A stretch of 64,000 nt of DNA from Xanthocytophaga flava (GTDB lineage Bacteria > Bacteroidota > Bacteroidia > Cytophagales > 172606-1). Below the pieces are notes generated by a model. It had not been told where the DNA came from. It saw only the letters and a list, made by a program, of their open reading frames with translations, and did not search any database. Both the position numbers and the translations under genes were made by a program. The number at the start of each line of letters is the position of its first letter. Position 1 is the first letter of the stretch. Location of the stretch: positions 248,001 to 312,000 of the forward strand of contig NZ_JASJOR010000004.1 of NCBI RefSeq assembly GCF_030068545.1. Direction: 5' to 3'. Below are positions 1 to 8,407 of this stretch, one piece after another.

Positions 1-9
1 TAGTTAGTG

Positions 10-39
10 CATTGTGTTATTTTTTAAAATAACACAATG
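10..39. terminator. Perfect hairpin at the window edge
   Basis: Arms of 14 bases (10-23 and 26-39, CATTGTGTTATTTT and its complement) around two T. The stem is perfect and its tip is AT-rich. It probably ends a gene lying to the left of the window, but there is no T-run outside the stem, so strand and function stay open. Bases 40-297 hold no gene that I can see; they should contain the promoter of the transporter-like gene that follows. Confidence 0.45.
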
Positions 40-297
40 ATTTAGTAAAGACTTTTATCTTCTATTGAATAGAAATATTTCTTATCCCAGATTTCTATTC
101 CGCTTACCTGCAAATTACAATCCTTCTACTGAATCGCTTTTTCTTTTTTAATCAAACTCCCTTTGGGCAAAGGCAGATTCTTTGTACTTTTCATGCATTA
201 CCGCTTAGTACTGCTTCATTTTTCGGTCAGCATATTTATTTTTTATACCATGCTATCAACTTTTTGATGCATATTTGTTCACTTAATTCTACATATT

Positions 298-1611
298 GTG
301 CTTCTTGATATACTATTAACATTATTTTTAGTCCTGTTAAATGGCTTTTTTGTTGCTGCTGAATTTGCCATTGTAAAAGTCAGATCATCCCGCATTGAGG
401 TACTGGCCGAATCAGGTAGTAAGACAGCCTTAATGGCAAAGAAGATAATAAGCCAGATGGACTCGTATCTCTCAGCTACTCAACTAGGAATTACCATAGC
501 TAGTCTGGCACTCGGTTGGGTAGGAGAAAGTGTGGTAGCAGAAATGGTATTAGCAGGTTTTGATTTACTTCAGATTCAGGTTAATCCAACTATGGCTCAT
601 AGTATTGCAGTGCCAACCTCTTTTACACTTATTACCATTCTACATATAGTATTTGGAGAGCTAGCACCAAAATCTATGGCTATTCAACGGTCTGAAGCCA
701 CTACTCTGGCAGTTGCCTATCCTTTGTATGGCTTTTTTCTGGTAGGACGTCCCATCATCTGGTTACTAAATGGCTTCGCCAATTTTATCATACGCCTATT
801 TGGTATTGAACCTGCTGCAGAGCAAGAAGTACATAGCCCGGAAGAACTATTGTATCTTGTTGAACAGGGAACAGAAACAGGACTGGTTGAAAAAACAAAC
901 TATGAAATCATCCGTAATGCATTCGACTTCTCAGATCGTACAGCACGCCAGATTATGGTGCCCCGTACTCAGATAAGTGCTTTAAATATTGATGCAGATG
1001 CCGAAGAAATTGAAAAGATCATTGATGAAGGTTACTCCCGAATTCCTGTATATGAAGAAACAATTGATAACATTATTGGAGTACTCAATATTAAAGATCT
1101 CTTGATAGCAATGCGCAAAGATCCGCATGTAAGCATCCGCAGCCTGCTACGACCCGCTATTTTTGTCCCTGAATCCAAGAAGGTTGGTGATCTGCTTGGT
1201 GACCTTCAGCGTCAACATGTTCATCTGGTTGTAGTGTTGAATGAATATGGTGGTACCAATGGTATTATATCTATGGAAGATATTGTAGAAGAATTGGTTG
1301 GAGATATTCAGGATGAATACGATATAGAAACACCTATAGTTGAGAACAAAGGGGACAATGTGTATATAGTAGCAGGTAATACCTCTGTCAGTGATGTGAA
1401 TGAATTTATACCAGAAGCCCTTCCAGAAAGCAAAGAATATGAAAGTATCGGTGGATTAATTATTTCACAACTAGAACGATTACCAGCACAGGAAGAAACT
1501 CTTACCATAGAAAATTATAAAATTACTGTTGTACAGATGAAGCAAAATCAAATTGTTCAGGTACAGTTGGAATGGATTGAAGAAGGTCATGAAAATGATA
1601 CAACTGAATAA
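298..1611 (+). CDS. CNNM/CorC (HlyC) family membrane protein with CBS pair
   Basis: A 437-residue protein of the hemolysin C/CorC family, inner-membrane proteins linked to divalent cation (Mg2+/Co2+) efflux or homeostasis. Residues 1-175 form the DUF21/CNNM domain with several hydrophobic segments, including the family-typical stretches AAEFAIVKVR and VFGELAPKS. Residues about 205-330 form a pair of CBS domains (MVPRTQI, GVLNIKDLL, VVLNEYGGTNGIISMEDIVEE), and residues 345-430 the small CorC_HlyC domain. The length is normal for the family. Translation starts at a GTG. It stands alone, followed by its own hairpin. The family call is firm; the transported ion cannot be told from sequence. Confidence 0.93.
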   Translation: MLLDILLTLFLVLLNGFFVAAEFAIVKVRSSRIEVLAESGSKTALMAKKIISQMDSYLSATQLGITIASLALGWVGESVVAEMVLAGFDLLQIQVNPTMAHSIAVPTSFTLITILHIVFGELAPKSMAIQRSEATTLAVAYPLYGFFLVGRPIIWLLNGFANFIIRLFGIEPAAEQEVHSPEELLYLVEQGTETGLVEKTNYEIIRNAFDFSDRTARQIMVPRTQISALNIDADAEEIEKIIDEGYSRIPVYEETIDNIIGVLNIKDLLIAMRKDPHVSIRSLLRPAIFVPESKKVGDLLGDLQRQHVHLVVVLNEYGGTNGIISMEDIVEELVGDIQDEYDIETPIVENKGDNVYIVAGNTSVSDVNEFIPEALPESKEYESIGGLIISQLERLPAQEETLTIENYKITVVQMKQNQIVQVQLEWIEEGHENDTTE

Positions 1612-1634
1612 ATAGTATTACAACCTATACTATG

Positions 1635-1674
1635 AAATAGTTGTTTCTTACCTGACAAGAGACAACTATTTTAT
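1635..1674 (+). terminator. Intrinsic terminator after the CNNM/CorC gene
   Basis: AAATAGTTGTTTCT (1635-1648) pairs with AGAGACAACTATTT (1658-1671) with one mismatch, and the right arm runs into a T-rich tail. It begins 23 bases after the stop codon. Confidence 0.7.
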
Positions 1675-1823
1675 TCCAGCTAAAGAATTATATACCTACA
1701 ATTCCGTCATTCGTCTCAATATTTCTCCATTCTACCTCATTTTTGATCTTTTCGTAAATAAAGCTCAAAGTTGATTGTCTTATCTCCAAAATCGGTAGTT
1801 GAAGACAATTCAATTTTAGACTT

Positions 1824-2519
1824 ATGGAACGTAAAGAATTTTTAAAAAACTCTCTTGCAATGGCAGGTCTCTTCACAATGTTTTCTCAATGCAAGAAAGA
1901 AGATGAAGTAACTCCCACTGATTCTACTGAGGGTACTACCTGTACTGTTACTGATAGTGAAACAGAAGGGCCTTTCCCTACCAAATCGCCATCCAGTTAT
2001 GTACGTAAGGACATAACTGACGGCAAAACAGGTTTGCCACTTACTGTAAACATTTATATCAAAAATGTTAATAATAGCTGTGCTACACTTGAAAATGCAA
2101 TAGTTGATATCTGGCATTGTGATACGGCTGGCAACTATTCCGAATATGGTGGAACAAGCATGCAAAGTACCAATTATACATCTGTTCACTTTCTGAGAGG
2201 ACGTCAAACAACAGATACCACTGGATTAGCAGCTTTTACCAGCATCTATCCTGGTTGGTACAGTGGCAGGGCGCCTCATATTCATGTACATATCTATAAC
2301 AGCAGTGGAACTTCATTGCTTGTAACACAAATTGCCTTTCCGGAAGACATTTCATCTGCAGTATATAAAACAACTTATTATACAGCTCATGGACAAGCAG
2401 ATACATCCAATGCTTCAGATAATATCTTTAGTGATAGCCTGGATAACGAACTTGCCACTTTAAGTGGAGATACGACGAATGGGTACACTCTTACCCATAC
2501 GATCTATGTAAAAGCTTAA
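1824..2519 (+). CDS. Exported intradiol ring-cleavage dioxygenase-like protein
   Basis: A 231-residue protein of the intradiol dioxygenase family (catechol 1,2- and protocatechuate 3,4-dioxygenase fold), whose members open catechol rings with Fe(III). All four usual iron ligands are recognisable: Tyr105 in GNYSEYG, Tyr142 in YPGWYSGR, and His152/His154 in APHIHVH. The N-terminus (RKEFLKNSLAMAGLF followed by Cys23) looks like an export signal, Tat-like but with RK instead of RR, and perhaps a lipoprotein signal with a poor lipobox (FSQC). It is shorter than soluble catabolic enzymes and has no aromatic-degradation neighbours, as is common for secreted members in Bacteroidota. The natural substrate is unknown. 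Confidence 0.9.
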   Translation: MERKEFLKNSLAMAGLFTMFSQCKKEDEVTPTDSTEGTTCTVTDSETEGPFPTKSPSSYVRKDITDGKTGLPLTVNIYIKNVNNSCATLENAIVDIWHCDTAGNYSEYGGTSMQSTNYTSVHFLRGRQTTDTTGLAAFTSIYPGWYSGRAPHIHVHIYNSSGTSLLVTQIAFPEDISSAVYKTTYYTAHGQADTSNASDNIFSDSLDNELATLSGDTTNGYTLTHTIYVKA

Positions 2520-2551
2520 ATAGTTACTGTAATCCTTAAATAGTTACTGTA
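2515..2551. repeat. Short direct repeat over the stop codon
   Basis: The 17-mer CTTAAATAGTTACTGTA occurs at 2515-2531 and again at 2535-2551, a period of 20. The first copy contains the stop codon of the dioxygenase-like gene. It looks like a small local duplication. Confidence 0.85.
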
Positions 2552-2575
2552 CTGTTTAATTGAGTGTGGTGTTAC

Positions 2576-2609
2576 AAAAAAATGCTCATAGTTTTATGAG
2601 CATTTTTTT
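2576..2609. terminator. Bidirectional intrinsic terminator
   Basis: A perfect 15 bp stem (2576-2590 and 2595-2609) with a GTTT loop. The core is ATGCTCATA, with an A-run on the left and a T-run on the right, so it can stop transcription in both directions. It sits between the dioxygenase-like gene and the convergent response regulator. Confidence 0.88.
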
Positions 2610-2665
2610 TATCCTTTAATCTGAGGATTGTTAAATGTATCCGATAGACAGAATTGCAATAGCTT

Positions 2666-3295
2666 TTACAATAACTGATGTTTCATGGCAAAACTTATCA
2701 GAGCAGCTGTATTGGTTACTTCAAATTTGGTAAGCAGGTTTTTTCGGTGACTAATTACTGTTAATATACTGATAAACAGCTTGTCTGCAATCTCCTGGTT
2801 GGTTAGCCCCTGTGCTACCAATGCCAAAATTTCTTTTTCCCGCCGTGTCAGCTTAGGAATCTTGTTTGCCGTATCGCCAGAACGTTGTAGCAATGTTTCT
2901 GTCACTTCTGAACTGAAGTATTTTTTATTGGCTTTGACAGCATGGATAGCTTCTACCAATTCCTCTCGTGTAGCATTTTTGAGCACATATCCGGATGCTC
3001 CGCTCTGCATCATTTCGCTTATATAATCATATTGATTGAACGTAGTTAGAGCAATAACTTTGACATCAGGAAACTCATTTCTGATTTTTCCACATACTTC
3101 TACCCCATTGATATCTGGCAGATTGATATCAAGTAAAACAACCTCAACTTGATTATTTTTCAGAAAGGTTATGCCTTCAAACGCATTGATTGCAGCACCA
3201 ACCACATCTACTGTGTCTGTATTGTTGAGTGAACTTTTCAGTCCTTCAATAATCATTGGATGATCATCAATCAGAAAGACTTTGATTTTTTCCAT
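2666..3295 (-). CDS. NarL/LuxR-type response regulator
   Basis: A 209-residue two-component regulator. The receiver domain (about 1-120) shows the acidic pair Asp10/Asp11, the phospho-acceptor Asp56 in VVLLDINLP, the conserved Thr in ALTTF and the Lys in VLKNA. The C-terminal LuxR-type helix-turn-helix (about 145-205) begins LTRREKEILALVAQGLTNQEIA and carries the recognition region LTVISHRKNLL. It lies 57 bases downstream of the sensor kinase gene on the same strand, so the two are almost certainly an operon and a cognate pair. The regulon is unknown. The domain assignment is secure. Confidence 0.95.
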   Translation of the reverse strand: MEKIKVFLIDDHPMIIEGLKSSLNNTDTVDVVGAAINAFEGITFLKNNQVEVVLLDINLPDINGVEVCGKIRNEFPDVKVIALTTFNQYDYISEMMQSGASGYVLKNATREELVEAIHAVKANKKYFSSEVTETLLQRSGDTANKIPKLTRREKEILALVAQGLTNQEIADKLFISILTVISHRKNLLTKFEVTNTAALISFAMKHQLL

Positions 3296-3352
3296 GAGTT
3301 GTAGTGAGTTGAATGAACTTCTCTGATTTAAGGAGGTGAATGTACATCAAAA

Positions 3353-5335
3353 TTATGATTTCAATGTAAAATCAATATTCACAGAAGTACCGGTTCCCGG
3401 AGAAGACTGAATTTCCAGATTTCCATTCAGATATTCTACCCGTGAACGGATATTGGACAATCCAATTCCCTGATAAGATCCGGAGGTATCAAAGCCTTTG
3501 CCATTATCTTCTACAGTCAGATTCAGATTGTTTTCTGCTCGCGCAATTTGTACCAATACTTCTGTTGCACCAGCATGTTTTATAATATTGTTTAATAACT
3601 CCTGTACAATCCGATATACAATGATTTCAGTACTGGAATCGAGTCGATCTTCCAAGCCTATAGTCTGTAAGTCAATTGATAAATGTGCGGATCTGCCTAA
3701 ATCATTGCAGAATCCCTGTAAGGCACGTACCAATCCAAAACGTACCAACGCTTCTGGCATCATGCTGTGTGCCACGCGTCGCAGTTCTCGAATTGTATCG
3801 TCCAGCTGATCAACAGCTCTGGAGAAGCTGGATGCATTCTGTTCCGAAAGAATCATGTCTCCTTTCATATCACTGAGAGATAGTTTAATACTAGATAACA
3901 TTCCCCCCAATCCATCATGCAGATCTTTGGCCAGACGGCTACGTTCTGCCTCCTGACCTTGAAGCATCGAGTTTACAGCCAGCAATTGCTGTGCTTGCTC
4001 TAATTCCCGAATACGTTGTTCCTGCAGTTTTTCAGTTTGTTGAGATATTATTTTTTGAGTACGGGTATTTCTATAAAATAAAAATCCTAAGACAAGCAGT
4101 ATACTAATAGCACCGATGAATACATAGTTTAGAATATTCTTTTGGCGAATACTTAAAATCTGAATTTCCTTCTCTTTCTGCAATTGTTTGATTCGGTTTT
4201 CTTTCTTTGTTGCTTCATATTTTGCCTCCAGCTCCTGGATATTCTTTCGCATCTTTTCATTCAGAACTACTTCATCCAAAGAATCGGCTTCTGCTGAAAG
4301 ATCTTCATAGGCTTTCACATTACCTAAGGCTAATTCAATATCAGCAAGTAACCATGCTTTCTTCATCCAGATGTCTCTCATATTATTATTCCGACTCAAC
4401 TCCAGCGACTTTACAGCATATTGCTTTGCCTTTTGGTATTCCTTGGCATGAAGATAGGCAGAGGCTAATCCACCTAATGCAAGAGATTGTCCTTCAACAT
4501 CTCCCATTTCCTTAGCCAGCTTCAACATTTCTTCAGCAACAGGAATAATTTTGGTGTATTGTCTTTGTTTTAAGTGCATATCGCCCATTATTGAAAGCGA
4601 AACCAATTGCAGATATAAATTTTTCTGTTCTTTCCCAATAGCATATCCTTCTTCCAACGCTTTTAACGCTTCATCAAATTTTCGCTGCTTATTTAATACT
4701 GTACTTTTATTAATCTGTACAGAAGCGATACCAAGCTTATTATTCTGCTTTCTGGCAAGGACAATAGCTTTATCTGCATACAAGAGTGCATTTTCATATT
4801 GATGGAGATTATCGCCATATAATGCACATAGATTGGCATACATCACATATAAACCTGTATCAAATTTCAGATCTTCGAAAATAGAACTAGCTTTTAGATA
4901 ATAATCCAAGCTTTTATCTATTTCATCCTGATATTGATAGTTAGCGGCAAGGTTTGCATAAGCCTTGGCTGTTTCCAGTTTCAGATTGTTTTTTTGTGCA
5001 ATAGCAACTGCCTTCTGATTAAGTCTCAGCGATTCAGTGTATTTCCCCTGCCTGTTCAGTACATTAGTATAGTTAGCCAGATATTTCAGTGTTCCTTTTA
5101 CAAACTTTATCTTCTCACTTAATTCACCTGCTTTTCGAAAAAAATGGATTGCAGAATCTACTTTACTATCTTCATACTGTTGCCCCAATGCTATATATAG
5201 CAATACCTTATTTGTATCTTCACGGGCCACCAGCAGTTGCTTCCTCAAACTGTCAGCCGGTTGATTAACCACCTGTCCTGCAAGTACTGAAAATGCTCCT
5301 ATAATTAGACCTATACAAACAATGATTCGCATCAT
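3353..5335 (-). CDS. TPR-containing sensor histidine kinase (HisKA_3 type)
   Basis: A 660-residue kinase with a signal peptide (1-20), a periplasmic array of TPR-like repeats (about 40-345), a coiled coil (about 360-395), one membrane segment (401-421), a second coiled coil, then the dimerisation/phospho-acceptor domain with His473 in KDLHDGLGG and a HATPase_c domain (N box ELLNNIIKHA, G1 VEDNGKGFD, G2 GIGLSNIRSR). This is the typical Bacteroidota architecture in which TPRs sense a periplasmic or envelope signal. It is transcribed just ahead of the LuxR-type regulator, which should receive the phosphate. Upstream lies one of two copies of a 22 bp palindrome (5421-5442), which may regulate it. 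Confidence 0.95.
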   Translation of the reverse strand: MMRIIVCIGLIIGAFSVLAGQVVNQPADSLRKQLLVAREDTNKVLLYIALGQQYEDSKVDSAIHFFRKAGELSEKIKFVKGTLKYLANYTNVLNRQGKYTESLRLNQKAVAIAQKNNLKLETAKAYANLAANYQYQDEIDKSLDYYLKASSIFEDLKFDTGLYVMYANLCALYGDNLHQYENALLYADKAIVLARKQNNKLGIASVQINKSTVLNKQRKFDEALKALEEGYAIGKEQKNLYLQLVSLSIMGDMHLKQRQYTKIIPVAEEMLKLAKEMGDVEGQSLALGGLASAYLHAKEYQKAKQYAVKSLELSRNNNMRDIWMKKAWLLADIELALGNVKAYEDLSAEADSLDEVVLNEKMRKNIQELEAKYEATKKENRIKQLQKEKEIQILSIRQKNILNYVFIGAISILLVLGFLFYRNTRTQKIISQQTEKLQEQRIRELEQAQQLLAVNSMLQGQEAERSRLAKDLHDGLGGMLSSIKLSLSDMKGDMILSEQNASSFSRAVDQLDDTIRELRRVAHSMMPEALVRFGLVRALQGFCNDLGRSAHLSIDLQTIGLEDRLDSSTEIIVYRIVQELLNNIIKHAGATEVLVQIARAENNLNLTVEDNGKGFDTSGSYQGIGLSNIRSRVEYLNGNLEIQSSPGTGTSVNIDFTLKS

Positions 5336-5414
5336 GATTACTTAATTTTTCTACAAGTTTGATAATACTTTTGAATCGTACAATGCTGGAAATGAAAATA
5401 CTATAATATAAGGA

Positions 5415-5448
5415 TACCATTTCTCCTCATAAATGAGGAGAAATGGTA
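5415..5448. repeat. 16 bp perfect inverted repeat holding copy 1 of a repeated palindrome
   Basis: Arms at 5415-5430 and 5433-5448 are perfectly complementary with a 2-base centre. The inner part, TTCTCCTCAT then AA then ATGAGGAGAA (5421-5442), recurs exactly at 6470-6491, on the other side of the CGNR-type regulator gene. It lies 80 bases upstream of the sensor-kinase start codon and 139 bases past the end of the CGNR gene. It has no T-run of terminator quality. Operator is my preferred reading; terminator of the CGNR gene is the alternative. Confidence 0.6.
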
Positions 5449-5586
5449 AGACCAGAAGCACTTTGAAGATCCATTATCTGTAGTGCTACTACAAATTGGA
5501 CTTGCAGAAAACCTCAGTGCTTACATTTTCATCTAGTGAAGCTAATTGAAGAATATATCTGATTTTCAAAAATAAAAGTGTAGGAC

Positions 5587-6189
5587 TTACATCTGTTTAT
5601 CTTTCATACGATGATAATAGTTTTTGGCTTTAATCTGACTGCCACACACCTGCATATCACACCACCGTCGACTACTATTTTTACTTGTATCCAGAAACAA
5701 CCATCCACATGAACCACAACGCTTAACACGTGATAGTTTGTCAGAGAGTAGAGTATCTGCAACTGAAAGTACAATGGCCCATACTATTTTTTCACTCTCC
5801 TTATTTTGGGTGACCAAAATCTGTTGAAAACCTGTTTCCGTATATTCCAGCTGTAAATGAGTACGAGCCTCTGTCAAAAAATGATTAAACTTTTCCAGAA
5901 CAGACTCAGAAACCTTTCGTTCAGTTATATATTGGCTAAACAGTTCGTAAATAAGATCTCGTAATACAACAGCTTTATCATACATAGCTTGTCTTCCCTG
6001 TTTCCTTTCCAGAATTATACGTTGCTCTTCTTCTGAAATAATAGTGTGGCGCTTTGCAAAACGAACCAGATCATCAAACCCATGCAGAAACTCACCCTTC
6101 CGTTCAGGTGTCCAAGTGTATACTGTATTTACAAAATCCAGACACAGTATTCCTCCATGTAGAGCAATTGTTTCAATTGTTTTTTCCAT
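5587..6189 (-). CDS. CGNR/ABATE zinc-finger regulator-like protein
   Basis: A 200-residue protein of the ABATE-CGNR family, probable DNA-binding regulators. The N-terminal domain (about 1-130) opens with GGILCLDFVNTVY, the usual ABATE start. The C-terminal zinc finger has Cys158, Cys161, Cys177 and Cys182 in the CxxC-x15-CxxxxC layout, followed by the basic AKNYYHR helix. The eponymous CGNR tetrad reads CGSQ here, so two of the four signature residues are changed while the cysteines are intact. It is transcribed alone, divergently from the lipoprotein gene at 6616, and is bracketed by two identical 22 bp palindromes. The family is confident; target genes are inferred only from position. Confidence 0.88.
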   Translation of the reverse strand: MEKTIETIALHGGILCLDFVNTVYTWTPERKGEFLHGFDDLVRFAKRHTIISEEEQRIILERKQGRQAMYDKAVVLRDLIYELFSQYITERKVSESVLEKFNHFLTEARTHLQLEYTETGFQQILVTQNKESEKIVWAIVLSVADTLLSDKLSRVKRCGSCGWLFLDTSKNSSRRWCDMQVCGSQIKAKNYYHRMKDKQM

Positions 6190-6615
6190 ATTCTTGCATT
6201 ACCAGTAAAAACAATTTTGATGGCAATAATCCGCAACCTATTTTTACCATCAAAACACTATTAAACGGTAAATATAAACTCTTTAATTCAAATACTATAT
6301 AATAGTACAATTTATTCAGCAGTATGAAGGCTTACTTACATGTTTTGCACTCATGATGTCAGAAAAGAAGATCTTGGTAATTACCAACTTCTAGCATTTG
6401 CCTTTAAAGCACTTTTGTATTGATAATGCTTAGCTGACAAAACCAAGCATAAACACTCTACCTGGAATCTTCTCCTCATAAATGAGGAGAAAAAAATCAT
6501 AATCCGTCAGGATGGTGTAGTATCTAGTTTATGCTGAATTTTGTAGAGTCAAGTTGATTACAAACTCCTGCATTACAACAGAATTAATAATTGACAAATA
6601 CACTACACTACAACT
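6190..6615. other. Divergent intergenic region between CGNR gene and lipoprotein gene
   Basis: 426 bases with no credible gene. It holds copy 2 of the repeated palindrome (6470-6491) and a smaller dyad TACTAT/ATAGTA with a 3-base spacer (6293-6307). Promoters for both divergent genes should be here; I could not pick a convincing -33/-7 pair. Confidence 0.6.
6470..6491. repeat. Copy 2 of the repeated 22 bp palindrome
   Basis: Arms TTCTCCTCAT (6470-6479) and ATGAGGAGAA (6482-6491) around AA, identical over 22 bases to 5421-5442. It lies 124 bases upstream of the lipoprotein start and 280 bases upstream of the CGNR gene start. Confidence 0.7.
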
Positions 6616-7500
6616 ATGAAAATGCTCTTTTCCTGTTTTTCTCAAAGAATTACTCCATTAATCCTGCTGACTACAGCAGGTATTGTAATGGGTAGTTGCC
6701 GAAAAAACACAATGCTTTTGAATGCAGAGTCGCCAAAATCAGCGATCAATATAACTACAATAACTGCCTCTATACAGGACAAGAATGGATTACAAGTTTC
6801 CGAAGTTGGTATTCCTGTTATGCTATACAAGGCCTCTCTCTCAATTCCGTTCATTACAAATAATCCTGAAACAGAAGGAATTCTGGTTGTTCCTGAATTA
6901 AATTTTCTTTCAGAAAAAACGCATCAAACAGTAACCTCTCAGGATAGTTCCTGTGCTGTGCGGGCATCATTCAAAACCAAAGCTGGAGATCCTATTCAGG
7001 GAGTAGTATTTAAACTAATGAAAGGCACTTACATACAGACAACATTTGCGCCAAACTCTACAGTAGCAATGACAGTACAAACTGAATCTGGTATGAAAGT
7101 AACCAAATTTTTTACGACCAAAGACTCTAATACTACCATTAGTCTTGGTGTATTCGATTTGACAGGAGCTCAATCTATCGTATCAGGCGTAGTGAGTATG
7201 CAAAGCATTCCTCTAGAAAATGCTATTGTAAAACTGAATTGGCCGGATGGATCTAGACAAATAGAAACTAATACGCTGGGCGTTTATGAAGCATCTGTGC
7301 CGACAAATCAAACTATTACACTGACAATTGCTTATGATGGTTTTACAAAAACACATCAGTTAGAAACAGGAGTCTCTGATTTTCATTCAATGGGAGTAAC
7401 AGATATACTCCCTGCATCTGAAGAAAGCCGCAGTCTTATCATTACCAGTCAGGGGGTGATATTCCTGCAAAATAGTTTCGTTGCTTATGTGCAACTTTAA
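6616..7500 (+). CDS. Hypothetical lipoprotein with carboxypeptidase-regulatory-like segments
   Basis: A 294-residue protein that I do not recognise as a named family. The N-terminus has a hydrophobic stretch ending in a lipobox (VMGSC, Cys28), so it is likely a lipoprotein. The body is rich in Thr, Ser and Val with beta-strand character. Two stretches (about 115-165 and 195-250) resemble carboxypeptidase-regulatory/Ig-like modules, for example SGVVSMQSIPLENAIVKL and TLGVYEASVP. It is transcribed alone and ends at a strong bidirectional terminator. Copy 2 of the 22 bp palindrome lies in its upstream region, so the CGNR-type protein is a candidate regulator (inference). Confidence 0.75.
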   Translation: MKMLFSCFSQRITPLILLTTAGIVMGSCRKNTMLLNAESPKSAINITTITASIQDKNGLQVSEVGIPVMLYKASLSIPFITNNPETEGILVVPELNFLSEKTHQTVTSQDSSCAVRASFKTKAGDPIQGVVFKLMKGTYIQTTFAPNSTVAMTVQTESGMKVTKFFTTKDSNTTISLGVFDLTGAQSIVSGVVSMQSIPLENAIVKLNWPDGSRQIETNTLGVYEASVPTNQTITLTIAYDGFTKTHQLETGVSDFHSMGVTDILPASEESRSLIITSQGVIFLQNSFVAYVQL

Positions 7501-7521
7501 AAAAGATCTTTCCTTACTAAA

Positions 7522-7552
7522 CAAAAAAGCATCTGAGACAGATGCTTTTTTG
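7522..7552. terminator. Bidirectional intrinsic terminator
   Basis: A perfect 14 bp stem (7522-7535 and 7539-7552) with an AGA loop and core GCATCTG, A-run on one side and T-run on the other. It separates the convergent lipoprotein and ferritin-like genes. Confidence 0.9.
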
Positions 7553-7598
7553 GCTTTTACTATACACTGTAACCAGTATTGCAATTCAGGCAATTTCT

Positions 7599-8393
7599 TT
7601 AACTTTTAATAAATGTTGAAGCAACAGGAAGTACTTGCTCTTTTGTTAATGGTTCATCAAACGCCTGACTTATAGCAGCTGCTGAATATCCCAATGTTGT
7701 TAGATTTACTCCACCTTGTGTAGTATTATCCTCTCCTGTATAGATTGCATCTACTGTGCCTCCACTATCTTTGCCGTTTATCCAGCCTTTCTGTGCACGA
7801 AGCTTGCGTACCATTGCAGCATGGCGGGCTTCTACTGAATGAATCTGTAAGGCGGCAGTTAACACATCATTATTGGAAATAAGGTTGCCAGCCTGTCCTT
7901 TATAAGCACGTACCCCTGTATCTTCAAAAGCTTGTGATAAAGCCAGAAAAGTCTGATAATTTGAGAATACATCAGAATAGGTACCATTGGCTGTAAAATC
8001 AAATGTTGGTTTAGGAGCAGGAGTACCTTGTAAGCTTTGAATTGCAGTTTTCAGAAAAGTAACGTGAGCAGCTTCATGTTCTCCAATCTGCTGGAAAATC
8101 GCTTTCCGATCTGCCGGAATTAGTCCGCTGGCATCAAGCCCCATCGCGTAAAACTCATTTTCCAGATACTCTAGAGTCAACGCATAATTCAAAACCTCAA
8201 TAATAGCATTATTATTAGAAGTCTGCCCATAGGCTTTCTTAAGCATACCTCCCAACATAAACGGTACAGAAGCAGCAGCTATACGTCCACCCCACTTTCC
8301 TACACTTTTAAACATGCCACGTCGGGAATCCAGTCGATCATATACTTCTGCATCGACTTTCTCTATATCTTTAATTATTTTGAATAAATTCAT
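7599..8393 (-). CDS. Tat-exported ferritin-like domain protein
   Basis: A 264-residue member of the Ferritin_2 (ferritin-like) group, four-helix proteins. The N-terminal region holds a twin-arginine signal, DSRRGMFKSVGKWGG followed by a hydrophobic segment (about 24-50), so a folded, possibly metal-loaded protein is exported. The core (about 60-200) contains Glu/His-rich helices: YALTLEYLENEFY, IGEHEAAHVTFLK, LSQAFEDTGVRAYKG and IHSVEARHAAMVRKL. The gene starts 14 bases after the end of a second ferritin-like gene, so the two form an operon. Relatives are often annotated as stress or desiccation proteins, but the reaction is not established. Confident as a family call only. Confidence 0.88.
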   Translation of the reverse strand: MNLFKIIKDIEKVDAEVYDRLDSRRGMFKSVGKWGGRIAAASVPFMLGGMLKKAYGQTSNNNAIIEVLNYALTLEYLENEFYAMGLDASGLIPADRKAIFQQIGEHEAAHVTFLKTAIQSLQGTPAPKPTFDFTANGTYSDVFSNYQTFLALSQAFEDTGVRAYKGQAGNLISNNDVLTAALQIHSVEARHAAMVRKLRAQKGWINGKDSGGTVDAIYTGEDNTTQGGVNLTTLGYSAAAISQAFDEPLTKEQVLPVASTFIKS

Positions 8394-8407
8394 GGTTGTC
8401 TGTAAGT

